A stretch of DNA of 64,000 nucleotides from Salibaculum sp031581025 (GCF_031581025.1 NZ_JAVLCA010000001.1), one strand, 5' to 3'. Shown: positions 45,881 through 55,019, counted from the first letter of the stretch. The notes: generated from the sequence alone by a model not told the origin. Numbers and translations: made by a program.

Positions 45881-46783
45881 GTGAGCGACTGGATCCTCTC
45901 CATCGCCGGAACGCCGCAGGGGGCGCTCTGGGCCTCGCTGCTGGCGCTTGTATCGGCGCTGGCGCATGCGGGCTTTGGTGCCTTGCAGAAAGGCCGCCAC
46001 GACCCCTGGCTGATGCGCGGGGCCATCGACGGCTGGCTGGTGGTGATCTCGGCCCCCGTGGCGCTGTTCCTGGTGCCCTGGCCCACGCCGCAGACCTTCG
46101 CCATCCTATCCGGGGCACTTGGCGTGCATTTCCTGTACAAGCTGGCCGTGGCGCTGGCCTACGAGCGGGCCGCCTATACGGTGGTCTACCCGGTGATCCG
46201 GGGCACCGGGCCGCTGGTGACGGTCTTCGCGGCCAGCCTGCTGTTCGGAGAGCTTTTCACCCCGCTGCAATGGGCGGGCGTGGCCTGTCTGTCGGGGGGC
46301 ATGGCGTTGCTGGCGCTGCGCAACATGGCCGCCGATGCTGTGGACCCGGCGGGCGCGCGCCGCGGGCTGGTCTGGGCGCTGCTGGGTGGCCTGCTGGTGG
46401 CCTTCTACACCGTCTATGACGCCTGGGGCATCCGGCAATCGCCGGACCCGTTCACCTTTTTGGCCTGGTTCTTCTTCATCACTGCGCTGGATTTCCCGGT
46501 CCTGGCCTGGGTGCGGTATCGCAGGCTTGGCGCCCCGGGCGGGGTCGGGTCGTTGCTGTGGCGGGGCTTTGCCGGGGCGGCCATCGCCTGGGTCAGCTTC
46601 GGCGGGGTCATGCTGGCCACGCGGCTCGACAAGGTGGGCGAGGCGGCGGTCCTGCGCGAAACCTCGACGGTCTGGGCCGCGCTGATCGGCTGGTTCATCC
46701 TGGGCGAGACAGTCGGCCCGCGGCGCCTGTTCCTGATGGGATTGATCGCTTTGGGGGCTGTCATCGTGGAATTCGCAGGATAA
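45881..46783 (+). CDS. EamA/DMT-family transporter
   Basis: 300 residues from a GTG at 45881, giving a short N-terminus and then about ten membrane helices in two EamA halves (ALAHAGFGALQKGRH; YERAAYTVVYPVIRGTGPL; GLVWALLGGLLVAFYTVYDAWG). Substrate unknown. It starts 61 bases after ftsY and ends nine bases before yciB. No ribosome site is obvious at the GTG, so the start is the weaker part of this call. Confidence 0.85.
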   Translation: MSDWILSIAGTPQGALWASLLALVSALAHAGFGALQKGRHDPWLMRGAIDGWLVVISAPVALFLVPWPTPQTFAILSGALGVHFLYKLAVALAYERAAYTVVYPVIRGTGPLVTVFAASLLFGELFTPLQWAGVACLSGGMALLALRNMAADAVDPAGARRGLVWALLGGLLVAFYTVYDAWGIRQSPDPFTFLAWFFFITALDFPVLAWVRYRRLGAPGGVGSLLWRGFAGAAIAWVSFGGVMLATRLDKVGEAAVLRETSTVWAALIGWFILGETVGPRRLFLMGLIALGAVIVEFAG

Positions 46784-46792
46784 GAGGGACCC

Positions 46793-47398
46793 ATGGCAGA
46801 GAAACAGATCAAACCCTGGGTGAAACAGCTGCTGGAACTGGGCCCGACGCTGGCCTTCTTCCTGCTGTATCTGCGCATCAAGGACGACAGCTTTACCTAT
46901 GGCGGGACAGAGTATTCCGGGTTCATCGTCGCCACGGTGGCCTTCGTGCCGATCCTGCTGGTGGCCATGGCGGTGCTGTGGCACCTGACGGGCAAGCTCA
47001 GCCGGATGCAGATCTTCACCGCCGTCATGGTGATTTTCTTCGGGGCGCTGACGGCCTGGTTCAACGACGAACGCTTCTTCAAGATGAAAACCTCGATCGT
47101 CTATGGCACCTTCGCGGCCTTGCTGGGCATCGGGCTGTTGCGCGGGCGCAGCTACCTGGAGTTCGTCATGGGGGAATTCCTGCCCATGGAACACGATGGC
47201 TGGATGATCCTGACGCGGCGGCTCTGCGGGCTTTTCATCGCGATGGCCGTGGTCAACGAAGTGATATGGCGCACCATGTCCGACACCACATGGGTCACGA
47301 TCGAGACCTTCGGCTTCCCGATCGTGCTGTTCCTCTTTCTCTGGTCCCAGATCGTCGGGCTGCAACGCTACCTGATCGAGGAGAAGGGCGAGGGCTGA
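46793..47398 (+). CDS. yciB: YciB/intracellular septation protein A family
   Basis: 201 residues with five membrane helices. The family pattern is clear: QLLELGPTLAFFLLY, FKMKTSIVYGTFAALLGIGL, and the ending PIVLFLFLWSQIVGL. YciB is an inner-membrane protein linked to cell-envelope growth and division. AAGAGGGACC precedes the ATG. Its last 31 bases overlap the 3' end of the convergent hydrolase gene. Confidence 0.93.
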   Translation: MAEKQIKPWVKQLLELGPTLAFFLLYLRIKDDSFTYGGTEYSGFIVATVAFVPILLVAMAVLWHLTGKLSRMQIFTAVMVIFFGALTAWFNDERFFKMKTSIVYGTFAALLGIGLLRGRSYLEFVMGEFLPMEHDGWMILTRRLCGLFIAMAVVNEVIWRTMSDTTWVTIETFGFPIVLFLFLWSQIVGLQRYLIEEKGEG

Positions 47399-48273
47399 TC
47401 GCCCCGCGCCCGCGTCAGCCCAGGCCGCGGAACCGGACGAGGCCGCGGCGGGGGCGTCAGCATCCCGCGCAGTGCGGGAAGGGGTGTGCGGTGGGGCTGC
47501 ATCAGCAGCGCCCGGTAAAAGCGGAAGACCCCGGGCCGCAGGTAGCCCGACCAGTGGCAGACCGGCACCTTGGGCGGCGCGATGCGATGGCCCATGCGCG
47601 CCAGGGCTGCCAGCGTCGCGGGCCGGTCCAGCGCCACGTCAAGCCAGTTGGGCGCACTGAGTCCGGCGGCCACGGTGCGCCCGCCCAGGGGCGCGGCGAG
47701 CCGCAGCAAGGCATCGAACAGCAGGTTCTCGCGCCCGGTGACATTGACGAATTCGGCACCCGCGGCGGCGGGCGAGGCGGCCAGAACGGCCTGCGTCTCG
47801 CCCCGGAACAGCGCCGCCGAGATCAGGATCAACCGGTCCACCGCGCCGCCGGGCAGGCCGCGCAGTGCCAGCAGTGCCACCCGGGCGCCCAGGGAATGGC
47901 CGATCAGGTGCAGCGGCCGCTGCGGGGCCAGCCGCCGGATCGTCGTGATGAGACCTGCCAGGTCGGTCGCGGCGCGCTCGGCCCAAGCCAGCGCCTCCCA
48001 GATGTGGCCTCGGGCGGGCCAACCATAGGCGATGGCGAGCCCGGCCCCGCCCTTGAGCCCCAGGTGCCGCGGCCAGCTGACGGCCTTCCAGCAGTCGTGC
48101 CGCGGCTCAAGCGACAGGATGTGGCGGTGCGGACATCTGTCGGGATGATCGGGTGAGAACCGAAAGCCATGCAGCATGATCACCACCGGGGCCGCCTCGG
48201 GCAGGGCCGCCAGCGCCGTGGCGAGTGCTGCCTCGTCGGGGTGTCGGCCCATGTTGACTGCCAGAAGTGTCAT
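47368..48273 (-). CDS. alpha/beta hydrolase, unassigned
   Basis: 301 residues. Shows MLHGFRFSP (oxyanion hole) near residue 33 and the catalytic elbow LIGHSLGARVALLAL at about residue 118; the His is not obvious, perhaps in the APNWLD or later CHWSGYL region. The C-terminal 40 residues are Pro/Arg-rich. It resembles DUF900-type esterases loosely. Substrate unknown. Overlaps yciB tail to tail. Confidence 0.8.
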   Translation of the reverse strand: MTLLAVNMGRHPDEAALATALAALPEAAPVVIMLHGFRFSPDHPDRCPHRHILSLEPRHDCWKAVSWPRHLGLKGGAGLAIAYGWPARGHIWEALAWAERAATDLAGLITTIRRLAPQRPLHLIGHSLGARVALLALRGLPGGAVDRLILISAALFRGETQAVLAASPAAAGAEFVNVTGRENLLFDALLRLAAPLGGRTVAAGLSAPNWLDVALDRPATLAALARMGHRIAPPKVPVCHWSGYLRPGVFRFYRALLMQPHRTPLPALRGMLTPPPRPRPVPRPGLTRARGDQPSPFSSIR

Positions 48274-48400
48274 CGGCTGCCCTCAACATCTTGGGTCCAT
48301 GTGCGGGGTTACCGCTACAGAGGCGTGACAGACCCATGATGTTTCCGTGACAGATGCGGGCGGGATTGACGCCGGGGCGGGCTTGGCCTATCCCGACGTT

Positions 48401-48455
48401 TAGTGGCGATTTGTTACCGGATTGCGGGCCACTTTAAAGATGCCGCTAAAAGGGT
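48401..48455 (+). promoter_or_regulatory. SAM-II riboswitch
   Basis: The stretch carries the SAM-II pattern: GTGGC (48403-48407) pairing with GCCAC (48428-48432), the loop GATTTGTTACCGG, then TTTAAAG and GCCGCTAAAAGGG for the pseudoknot. SAM-II aptamers are an alphaproteobacterial device that shuts off methionine genes when S-adenosylmethionine is high. Lies directly upstream of a terminator and metZ. Confidence 0.88.
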
Positions 48456-48469
48456 CGATGGGATGCTTG

Positions 48470-48502
48470 CCCCGATGCCTTTGACCGGTATCGGGGTTTT
48501 TT
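48470..48502 (+). terminator. riboswitch expression-platform terminator
   Basis: CCCCGAT (48470-48476) pairs with ATCGGGG (48490-48496), followed by six T (48497-48502). Positioned between the SAM-II aptamer and metZ, it would stop transcription in the ligand-bound state. Confidence 0.85.
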
Positions 48503-48522
48503 CATGCCTGAAGGAGGGCGAA

Positions 48523-49701
48523 ATGGACAAGTGGACGCGGCGCACGAGGGCCGTCCATTCCGGCACGCGGCGCAGCCAGTATGGCGAGGTGAGCGAGGCG
48601 CTCTTTCTCACTCAGGGCTTCGTCTACGACAGCGCCGAGGCCGCCGAGGCCCGGTTTCAGCAGGCGGGCGCGGATGAGTTCATCTATGCCCGCTACGGCA
48701 ATCCCACGATGCGCATGTTCGAGGACCGTATCGCCGACATGCTGGGCTATGAGGACGCCTTCGCCTGCACCAGCGGCATGGCTGCCGTCAGTGGCGCGCT
48801 GACCGCCCTGTTGAAGGCCGGCGATCATGTCGTGTCGTCGCGCGCGCTCTTCGGGTCCTGTCTCTATGTGCTCGAGGATATCCTGGCCCGCTTCGGCGTC
48901 GAGGTGACGCTGGTCGATGGCACGGACAATGCTGCCTGGGCTGCGGCGATCCGCCCTGACACGCGGCTGGTCTTCTTCGAGAGCATCTCGAACCCCACGC
49001 TCGAGGTCGTGGACATGCCCGAGATCGTGCGCCTGGCCCATGCGCAGGGTGCGCTGGTCGTCGCCGACGATGCCATGGCGACGCCGATCCATTCCTATGC
49101 GCTCGACTGCGGCGCCGATATCGCCATTGTCTCGACCACCAAGCACGTGGACGGGCAGGGGCGCATGCTGGGCGGCGTGATCTGCGGCAGCCGCGACCTG
49201 ATCCGGGGGCCCATCGAGACCTACATGAAGCACACCGGCGGCGCGATGAACCCCTTCACCGCCTGGACCCATCTCAAGGCGCTGGAAACCCTGGACCTGC
49301 GGGTGCGGGCGCAGGCCGAAGGCGCGGCGCGGGTGGCCGAGGCGCTGGCGCAGCATCCGGCCGTCGCTTGGCTGCGCTACCCGACCCATGCGGCGCACCC
49401 GCAATACGACTTGGCCCGGGCGCTCACTGCGGCGGGCGGCACCGTGCTGGCCTTCGAGGTCCGGGGCGGCAAGGCGGCGGCCTTCCGGGTGCTCAACGCG
49501 CTGGAGCTTGTGACGATCTCGAACAATTTCGCCGATGCCAAGTCCATCGCCACCCATCCCGCGACCACCACGCATCAGCGTCTGCCGCAGGATCAAAAAG
49601 AGGCGCTGGGCATAAGCGACGGGCTGCTGCGGCTCTCCATCGGGCTGGAGGACCCAGCTGATCTGATCGCCGATCTGACAGCGGCGCTGGAGCTTGCCTG
49701 A
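48523..49701 (+). CDS. metZ: O-succinylhomoserine sulfhydrylase
   Basis: 392 residues. A PLP enzyme of the Cys/Met family that makes homocysteine directly from an acyl-homoserine and sulfide. The Schiff-base Lys207 is in VSTTKHVDGQGRMLGG, and the N-terminal YARYGNPTMRMFE is typical. The ATG at 48523 follows AAGGAGGG; longer forms lie within the riboswitch. Controlled by the SAM-II element. MetZ and the O-acetyl type (MetY) are similar; the SAM-II link and length favour MetZ. The stop shares a base with the next start. Confidence 0.93.
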   Translation: MDKWTRRTRAVHSGTRRSQYGEVSEALFLTQGFVYDSAEAAEARFQQAGADEFIYARYGNPTMRMFEDRIADMLGYEDAFACTSGMAAVSGALTALLKAGDHVVSSRALFGSCLYVLEDILARFGVEVTLVDGTDNAAWAAAIRPDTRLVFFESISNPTLEVVDMPEIVRLAHAQGALVVADDAMATPIHSYALDCGADIAIVSTTKHVDGQGRMLGGVICGSRDLIRGPIETYMKHTGGAMNPFTAWTHLKALETLDLRVRAQAEGAARVAEALAQHPAVAWLRYPTHAAHPQYDLARALTAAGGTVLAFEVRGGKAAAFRVLNALELVTISNNFADAKSIATHPATTTHQRLPQDQKEALGISDGLLRLSIGLEDPADLIADLTAALELA

Positions 49702-50246
49702 TGTGGATTCGCGATGCCCGACTCGAGGAAGCGGCGGCTCTGGCCGAGGTTTTCTGGCGCGCCGTGCGCGAGGGCTCCAGCCCCTATCCCGAGGCGGCCC
49801 GCGCCGCCTGGGCGCCCGAGCCGCCGTCAGCGCATGACTTCGCTGCGCGGCTGGAGGGGCTGGAAACCGTCGTGGCCGAGGCCGCGGGGATCACCGGATT
49901 CATGGCGATGGACGCTGGCGGGTATCTGGACATGGCCTTCGTGCTGCCCGCGCAGCGCGGGCAGGGTGTCGCCGATCAACTCCTTGCGGTGCTGGAAAGC
50001 CGGGCCCGGGCGCGGCGGCTGCCGCTGCTGACAACCCGCGCCAGCCTGATGGCGCGATCCTTCTTTGCCCGCCAGGGGTGGCAGGTGGTTGCCCCCGACC
50101 CGGTGACCCGGGCGGGCGTGGTGCTGGACCGGTTCGAGATGCGAAAACCATTGGCCGCCAGCCTGGGCGAAAAAGGCCGCGCGGCCGAGGCCGGAGCAAG
50201 GATTTTCGACAATCCTTGGCCGGGCAGTCTGGCAACCGCCCGGTAG
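49701..50246 (+). CDS. GNAT-family N-acetyltransferase
   Basis: 181 residues. GNAT fold with acetyl-CoA motif A in DMAFVLPAQRGQGVADQLLAVLE and the following Leu/Thr-rich strand. The first ATG overlaps the metZ stop by one base, so it is probably expressed from the SAM-II-controlled message. Substrate unknown; a link to methionine metabolism is position only. A 20-base perfect palindrome follows it. Confidence 0.85.
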   Translation: MWIRDARLEEAAALAEVFWRAVREGSSPYPEAARAAWAPEPPSAHDFAARLEGLETVVAEAAGITGFMAMDAGGYLDMAFVLPAQRGQGVADQLLAVLESRARARRLPLLTTRASLMARSFFARQGWQVVAPDPVTRAGVVLDRFEMRKPLAASLGEKGRAAEAGARIFDNPWPGSLATAR

Positions 50247-50261
50247 ACGCCGCGTCTCCGC

Positions 50262-50281
50262 AAGCGCCGTCGACGGCGCTT
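50262..50281 (+). terminator. palindrome after GNAT gene
   Basis: A perfect 20-base palindrome (AAGCGCCGTC and its complement) 15 bases past the stop. No T-run, so a weak terminator at best. Confidence 0.4.
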
Positions 50282-50433
50282 GACCCGGGAGAGGTGCCGT
50301 CGGATCATCCGGGCAGCGTAGGTCGCCTTGTTGATCCGGTCGTGTCGCAAACCCGTATTGTAAAGGCACTATCTGGAAAGTCAGCGTGTTCGTCCCATGT
50401 TAAGGGAAAGCGCGTGCATCTGAAGAGGCCGAC

Positions 50434-51537
50434 ATGAACCTGCATTCCAAGGACCTGACCCGCGAGTTGACCCGCGAGGACGCAGCCGAGGCGCTGGCGC
50501 TGCTGCGCCGCTGGGCCGAAGGGGCCAGCGACGCCGAGGCGGCCGACCTCGATCCCCTCGTGTCGCGCCTGATCCCCGGGGGCGAGGTGTCGAACTACCC
50601 GGCCCTGGCCCGTGCCTACCCGCAGGAATTCCGCGTGGACGAGGCCTACAAGGCCAGCATGCCCGATCTTCAGAACGGCCCGGCCAGCATTATCCGTGGC
50701 GCCCGCCGGGCGATCCAGCATGTCGGCATCTCGAATTTCCGACTGCCGATCCGCTTTCACACCCGCGACAACGGCGATCTGACGCTCGAGACCAGCGTCA
50801 CCGGAACCGTCAGCCTGGAGGCCGAAAAAAAGGGCATCAACATGTCCCGCATCATGCGAACCTTCTACGAGCATGCCGAGGAGACCTTTTCCTTCGAGGT
50901 GGTCGAACGGGCCCTGGACGCCTACAAGTCCGATCTCGAAAGCTTCGACGCCCGCATCGAGATGCGCTTTTCCTTCCCTGTGAAGGTCGGTTCGCTGCGC
51001 TCGGGCCTGTCGGGCTATCAGTATTACGACATCGCGCTCGAGGTGGTGGAGACCGATGGCCTGCGCCGCCGGATGATGCACCTCGACTATGTCTATTCCT
51101 CGACCTGTCCCTGTTCGCTGGAGCTGTCCGAACACGCCCGGCAGTATCGCGGCCAGCTGGCCACGCCGCATTCCCAAAGGTCGGTCGCGCGCGTCTCGGT
51201 CGAGGTGGACGCCGATGCCCCCTGCCTGTGGTTCGAGGACCTGATCGAACTGTGCCGCAGCGCGGTGCCCACCGAGACCCAGGTCATGGTCAAGCGCGAG
51301 GACGAACAGGCCTTTGCCGAGCTCAACGCCGCCAATCCGATCTTCGTCGAGGATGCCGCGCGGCTGTTTTCCGAGGCGCTCCAAGGGGATGCGCGCATCG
51401 GTGATTTCCGCGTGATCGCCAGCCACCAGGAATCCCTGCATTCGCACGATGCGGTCAGCGTGCTGACCGAAGGCCCGACCTTCGAGGCCGAGAGCCTGGA
51501 CCCCAAGCTGTTTTCCACCCTGATCCACGCGCGCTGA
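50434..51537 (+). CDS. folE2: GTP cyclohydrolase FolE2
   Basis: 367 residues. Type IB enzyme, the metal-flexible alternative to FolE, giving dihydroneopterin triphosphate for folate and related cofactors. Conserved metal-binding motif STCPCSLELSEH with Cys, and the HSQRSVARVSVEV block near the active site, are visible. AAGAGGCCGAC precedes the ATG. In some bacteria folE2 is zinc-regulated; I see no convincing Zur box in the 187 bases upstream. FolE itself is not in the window. Confidence 0.93.
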   Translation: MNLHSKDLTRELTREDAAEALALLRRWAEGASDAEAADLDPLVSRLIPGGEVSNYPALARAYPQEFRVDEAYKASMPDLQNGPASIIRGARRAIQHVGISNFRLPIRFHTRDNGDLTLETSVTGTVSLEAEKKGINMSRIMRTFYEHAEETFSFEVVERALDAYKSDLESFDARIEMRFSFPVKVGSLRSGLSGYQYYDIALEVVETDGLRRRMMHLDYVYSSTCPCSLELSEHARQYRGQLATPHSQRSVARVSVEVDADAPCLWFEDLIELCRSAVPTETQVMVKREDEQAFAELNAANPIFVEDAARLFSEALQGDARIGDFRVIASHQESLHSHDAVSVLTEGPTFEAESLDPKLFSTLIHAR

Positions 51538-51597
51538 CCCCGCGCGCGCCGCGCGGGCGCTTGACTATTTCGACACGGCGGGCCAACGCTTTCGCCC

Positions 51598-53046
51598 ATG
51601 TTGGACCTGCGCCCCGTGGGATATGTCATCGGCCTTCTCGTGGCGGCGCTGGGTGTCACGATGCTGGCGCCGCTGCTCGCCGATCTCGTCGGCGGCACGG
51701 GTGCGCCGCTGGCCTTTCTGGAATCCGGGCTGCTGACCATCGCCATCGGCGGCATGATCGCGATGGCCTGCCGGAACGGTCTGTCCGACCGGCTGACCGT
51801 GCGCGATGCCTTCCTGCTGGCATCGGGCACATGGTTCGTGCTGCCGCTTTTCGGGACGCTTCCCTTCATCCTGGGCGAAACCGAACTGTCGCTGACCGAT
51901 GCCTTCTTCGAGTCCATGTCCGGCATGACCACAACCGGGTCGACCGTCATCAGTGGCCTAGATGACCGGGGATATGGAATCCTGTTGTGGCGCGCCATCC
52001 TGCAATGGCTGGGCGGGGTCGGTATCGTCGTGGTGGCGATGATCTTCCTGCCCGTCATGCGCGTTGGCGGGATGCAGTTCTTCCAGAGCGAGGGGTTCGA
52101 CACGCTGGGAAAGGCGCTGCCGCGGGCCATCGACATCTCGGTGGGGCTTATCAATGTCTACCTGGTGCTGACCATCGCCGCGGTCATCGCCTATGTGGTG
52201 CTGGGCATGTCCATCTTCGATGCCGTCGCCCATGCCCTGACGACGGTCTCGACCGGCGGTTTTTCCACCACCGACAAGTCCATCGGCGGCTTTCCTCCGG
52301 CGGTGCAATATGCCTCGGTGATCTTCATGATCCTGGCCAGCATCCCGTTCATCCGGATGTTCCAGCTGGCCATCGGCCAGCCCGGCCCGATCCTGCGCGA
52401 TCCGCAAATTCGCACCTATCTGATCTGGCTGGCCTATGCCACGGCCCTGGTGGTGATCTACCGCGCCCTGCGCGAGGACACACCCTTCGAGGAAGTGCTG
52501 CGGTTCAGCCTGGTCAACATCGTATCCTTCTTTTCCGGCACGGGCTACGGCACCGGCGACGTCACGACGTGGGGGCCGTTTGCCTTCATGGTGCTGTTCA
52601 TGGTCGGCGCCATCGGCGGCTGCACAGGCTCGACCGGGTGCTCGATCAAGGTGTTCCGCTATCAGATCCTGCTGCGCAGCCTGCTGGTGAGCATCCGCAA
52701 GGTCCACTCGCCCAACCGCGTCGCGCGCATCTCCTACGGCGGGCAGCCGGTCGAGACGAATGTCCTCGATTCCGTCATCCTCATGTTCACCGTCTTCATG
52801 GTGACATTCTTCCTGTTGATTGTCGGCCTGTCCATGACGGGGCTGTCGTTTCTGTCGTCGGTCACCGCGGCCTGGACGGCGATCTTCAACGTCGGTCCCG
52901 CCTTCGGGTCGATCATCACCGACTCGGGGTCGCTGGAAAGATTGCCCGAGGCGGCAAAATGGCAGATGATCTTCGGCATGTACCTGGGGCGTCTTGAGAT
53001 CGTCTCGGTGATCGTGGTCTTGCTGCCCCGTTTCTGGAGGGCCTGA
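51598..53046 (+). CDS. trkH: TrkH-family potassium uptake protein
   Basis: 482 residues with about ten membrane helices in four M1-P-M2 units. The selectivity filters are recognisable: SGMTTTGSTVISGL in the first repeat, TTVSTGGFSTTDKS in the second, SFFSGTGYGTGDV in the third and TAIFNVGPAFGSI in the fourth. Takes up potassium with the regulatory protein TrkA, not in the window. Stands alone. Confidence 0.93.
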   Translation: MLDLRPVGYVIGLLVAALGVTMLAPLLADLVGGTGAPLAFLESGLLTIAIGGMIAMACRNGLSDRLTVRDAFLLASGTWFVLPLFGTLPFILGETELSLTDAFFESMSGMTTTGSTVISGLDDRGYGILLWRAILQWLGGVGIVVVAMIFLPVMRVGGMQFFQSEGFDTLGKALPRAIDISVGLINVYLVLTIAAVIAYVVLGMSIFDAVAHALTTVSTGGFSTTDKSIGGFPPAVQYASVIFMILASIPFIRMFQLAIGQPGPILRDPQIRTYLIWLAYATALVVIYRALREDTPFEEVLRFSLVNIVSFFSGTGYGTGDVTTWGPFAFMVLFMVGAIGGCTGSTGCSIKVFRYQILLRSLLVSIRKVHSPNRVARISYGGQPVETNVLDSVILMFTVFMVTFFLLIVGLSMTGLSFLSSVTAAWTAIFNVGPAFGSIITDSGSLERLPEAAKWQMIFGMYLGRLEIVSVIVVLLPRFWRA

Positions 53047-53122
53047 TGCACCCTCCCCGGTTCGATCTGGCGGGGCGCCGCACCGGCGCGGTGCCGCACG
53101 TCGGCAAGAAAGGGTAAGCACG

Positions 53123-53791
53123 ATGTGCGGACGCATGGCCCTGACCCTGCCCCACGCGGCGATGGCTCAGGTCTTCGACGCCACCCCGGCCAATGACCTT
53201 CCGGCGGTGCCCGATTACAATGTCTGCCCCACCACGCAGATCGCAACCGTGACCAGCGACGCGGGCACGCGGCACCTGCGGCCCATGCGCTGGGGCTTTG
53301 TGCCGCATTGGTACAAGGCGCTGAGTGATGGCCCGCTGCTGATCAACGCCCGCGCCGAGACCATCGCCGAGAAACCCGCCTTTCGCGCCGCCTGCCGGGA
53401 CCGGCGCTGCCTTGTCCCGGCCAGCGGCTTTTACGAATGGACCCGCCTTGAAGACGGCACCCGGCTGCCCTGGTACATCACTCGTCGCGACGGCGCGCCG
53501 CTGGCCTTTGCCGGCATCTGGCAGGATTGGGAAAAAGACGGCGCGGTGTGGACGACCTGCGCTATCGTGACCACCGGGGCGAATGACGCCATGTCCGAAA
53601 TCCACCACCGCATCCCGGTGATCCTGGAGGCCGCGGACTTGCCGCTCTGGCTGGGCGAGGCGGGCAAGGGGGCCGCGAGGCTGATGCAGGCCCCGGGCGA
53701 GGACGTGCTTGACTTTCACCGGGTCAGCCGCGCCGTGAATTCCAATCGCGCCAGCGGGCCGGAGCTGATCGCGCCGATCGACGAGGACTGA
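53123..53791 (+). CDS. SOS response-associated peptidase (YedK/HMCES)
   Basis: 222 residues. The enzyme crosslinks abasic sites in single-stranded DNA through its N-terminal Cys to protect them. The exposed Cys2 (MCGRMAL), NARAETI, SGFYEW and the catalytic His in HHRIPVIL are all present. Removal of Met1 is needed and likely. Shares no operon with TrkH (76-base gap) but could be read through from it. Confidence 0.93.
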   Translation: MCGRMALTLPHAAMAQVFDATPANDLPAVPDYNVCPTTQIATVTSDAGTRHLRPMRWGFVPHWYKALSDGPLLINARAETIAEKPAFRAACRDRRCLVPASGFYEWTRLEDGTRLPWYITRRDGAPLAFAGIWQDWEKDGAVWTTCAIVTTGANDAMSEIHHRIPVILEAADLPLWLGEAGKGAARLMQAPGEDVLDFHRVSRAVNSNRASGPELIAPIDED

Positions 53792-53825
53792 CCGCGCCGG
53801 TTTGCGTTCCATGTCGCCGGTCAGG

Positions 53826-54467
53826 TCACGGGCCAGGCGGCATCCAAAGGTCGGCCAGCCCGCGCGCCCGGGCCAACTCGGCGCGGTGGGTCACCACATG
53901 GGGCACGCCGGCGGTGACGCACAGGGCGGCCGCATCCTCGGGCCCGCGCGCCGCGACCGGGGCCACGTCCTCCTGCCCCGCCATGAGGTCCAGGAACGAT
54001 CCGCCCGCGCCCTGCGCGGACAAGGTCAGGATCGGGCAGTCCCCCGCCAGCGCCGGTTCCGAGGCCGGATCGCAGATCAGCAGCGCCGCGCCACTGGCCG
54101 CGCGGACCTGGTCGACCTCTGCGGGGCCATGGGCAGGGTTCAGCGGCAGGTAGACGACCCCGGCCTGCACCGCCCCAGCACAAAGCGCCAGCGCCGTGGG
54201 TGACTTGCCGACCTGCACCACCACAACGTCGCCCGCGCCCAGACCGGCGGCGGCATAGGCATTTGCGGCCCGCGCTGCCAGCCGCAGGAACTTGGCATGG
54301 CCGATCCGGCGTCCCTGCCAGGAAAGCAGGGGCGCGGTGCTGTCCATATGCGGCGCGAAAAGCGCATCATAAAGCATGTTGGGCGCCCTGTCGGGCGGCG
54401 GGTCATCCCCTGCGGTGCCATGCAGGTGGCAGCCGCAGTCGGGCGGGTGATCGGTGTGGTCGTGCAT
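53826..54467 (-). CDS. incomplete AMP-binding (ANL) protein with His/Cys-rich leader
   Basis: 213 residues from the ATG at 54467 (AAGGA upstream). The first 25 residues are rich in His, Cys and Asp (MHDHTDHPPDCGC). From about residue 30 it matches the N-terminal part of malonyl/methylmalonyl-CoA synthetases (NMLYDALFAPHMD, LRLAARAANAYAAAGLGAGDVVVVQVGKSP, LPLNPAHGPAEVDQV). Where the P-loop TSGTTGxxKG should come, the text reads TAGVPHVV, then a His-Arg block and a stop. No downstream catalytic part exists before the YedK gene. It cannot be an ordinary CoA ligase. It may be a decayed remnant or a reduced protein; the frame is intact to its stop. Confidence 0.6.
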   Translation of the reverse strand: MHDHTDHPPDCGCHLHGTAGDDPPPDRAPNMLYDALFAPHMDSTAPLLSWQGRRIGHAKFLRLAARAANAYAAAGLGAGDVVVVQVGKSPTALALCAGAVQAGVVYLPLNPAHGPAEVDQVRAASGAALLICDPASEPALAGDCPILTLSAQGAGGSFLDLMAGQEDVAPVAARGPEDAAALCVTAGVPHVVTHRAELARARGLADLWMPPGP

Positions 54468-54563
54468 CGCCGCATCCTTGCCCGGGCCAGCGGCAGGGGA
54501 CAATGCCGAATGCGTCACCGCACAGCGGCCTTGCATTGGGTGGCAGGGTCCCGCGCGCCATGG

Positions 54564-55019
54564 CTAGATCGGCCCCGGCCTGCGGTCCTCGGACAAAAGC
54601 ACATTGGCCTCCAGGTCGCCGACGCCCGGCAGGGTCATGATCCGCCGCCGCAGCACCCGTTCGAAATCCGACAGGTCGCGGGCGACGACGCGCAGCCGGT
54701 AGTCATACATGCCCAGCACATGCTCGACCAGTTGCACCTCGGGGATCGCGGTCACGGCGCGTTCGAAATCCTCCAGGCTGACGCGGCCCTTGGTGGCCAG
54801 CTTGACCCCGAGAAAGACCGTCACGCCAAAGCCGAGCGCCTCTGCGTCCAGTTCGACCCGCTGCCCGGCCAGCACCCCCGCCGCGCGCAGGCGGCGCAGG
54901 CGGCGCCAGGTGGCCGGCTGGCTCAGCCCGACAACCGCGCCCAGGGCCGCGGCGCTGCGCCCGGCGTCGCGGGCCATCTCGCGCAGCAGGGCGCGGTCGG
55001 TGGCGTCCAGTTCCGTCAT
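54564..55019 (-). CDS. Lrp/AsnC-family regulator, second of tandem pair
   Basis: 151 residues. N-terminal helix-turn-helix (LDATDRALLREMARDAGRSAAAL, then GLSQPATWRRLRRLRAAG) and a C-terminal RAM domain (VQLVEHVLGMYDYRLRVVARDL). Start ATG overlaps the stop of the upstream Lrp gene (ATGA), so the two proteins are made together and might form heteromers. Both are divergent from ilvC. Confidence 0.9.
   Translation of the reverse strand: MTELDATDRALLREMARDAGRSAAALGAVVGLSQPATWRRLRRLRAAGVLAGQRVELDAEALGFGVTVFLGVKLATKGRVSLEDFERAVTAIPEVQLVEHVLGMYDYRLRVVARDLSDFERVLRRRIMTLPGVGDLEANVLLSEDRRPGPI

Noticed and set aside
43909..46140. A 743-codon minus-strand frame opposite ftsY
   Set aside because: Most of it is the antisense shadow of ftsY and the EamA gene; only the 127-residue secreted protein at the end is credible.
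53047..53122. GC hairpin between trkH and the YedK gene as a terminator
   Set aside because: Short imperfect stems and no T-run.
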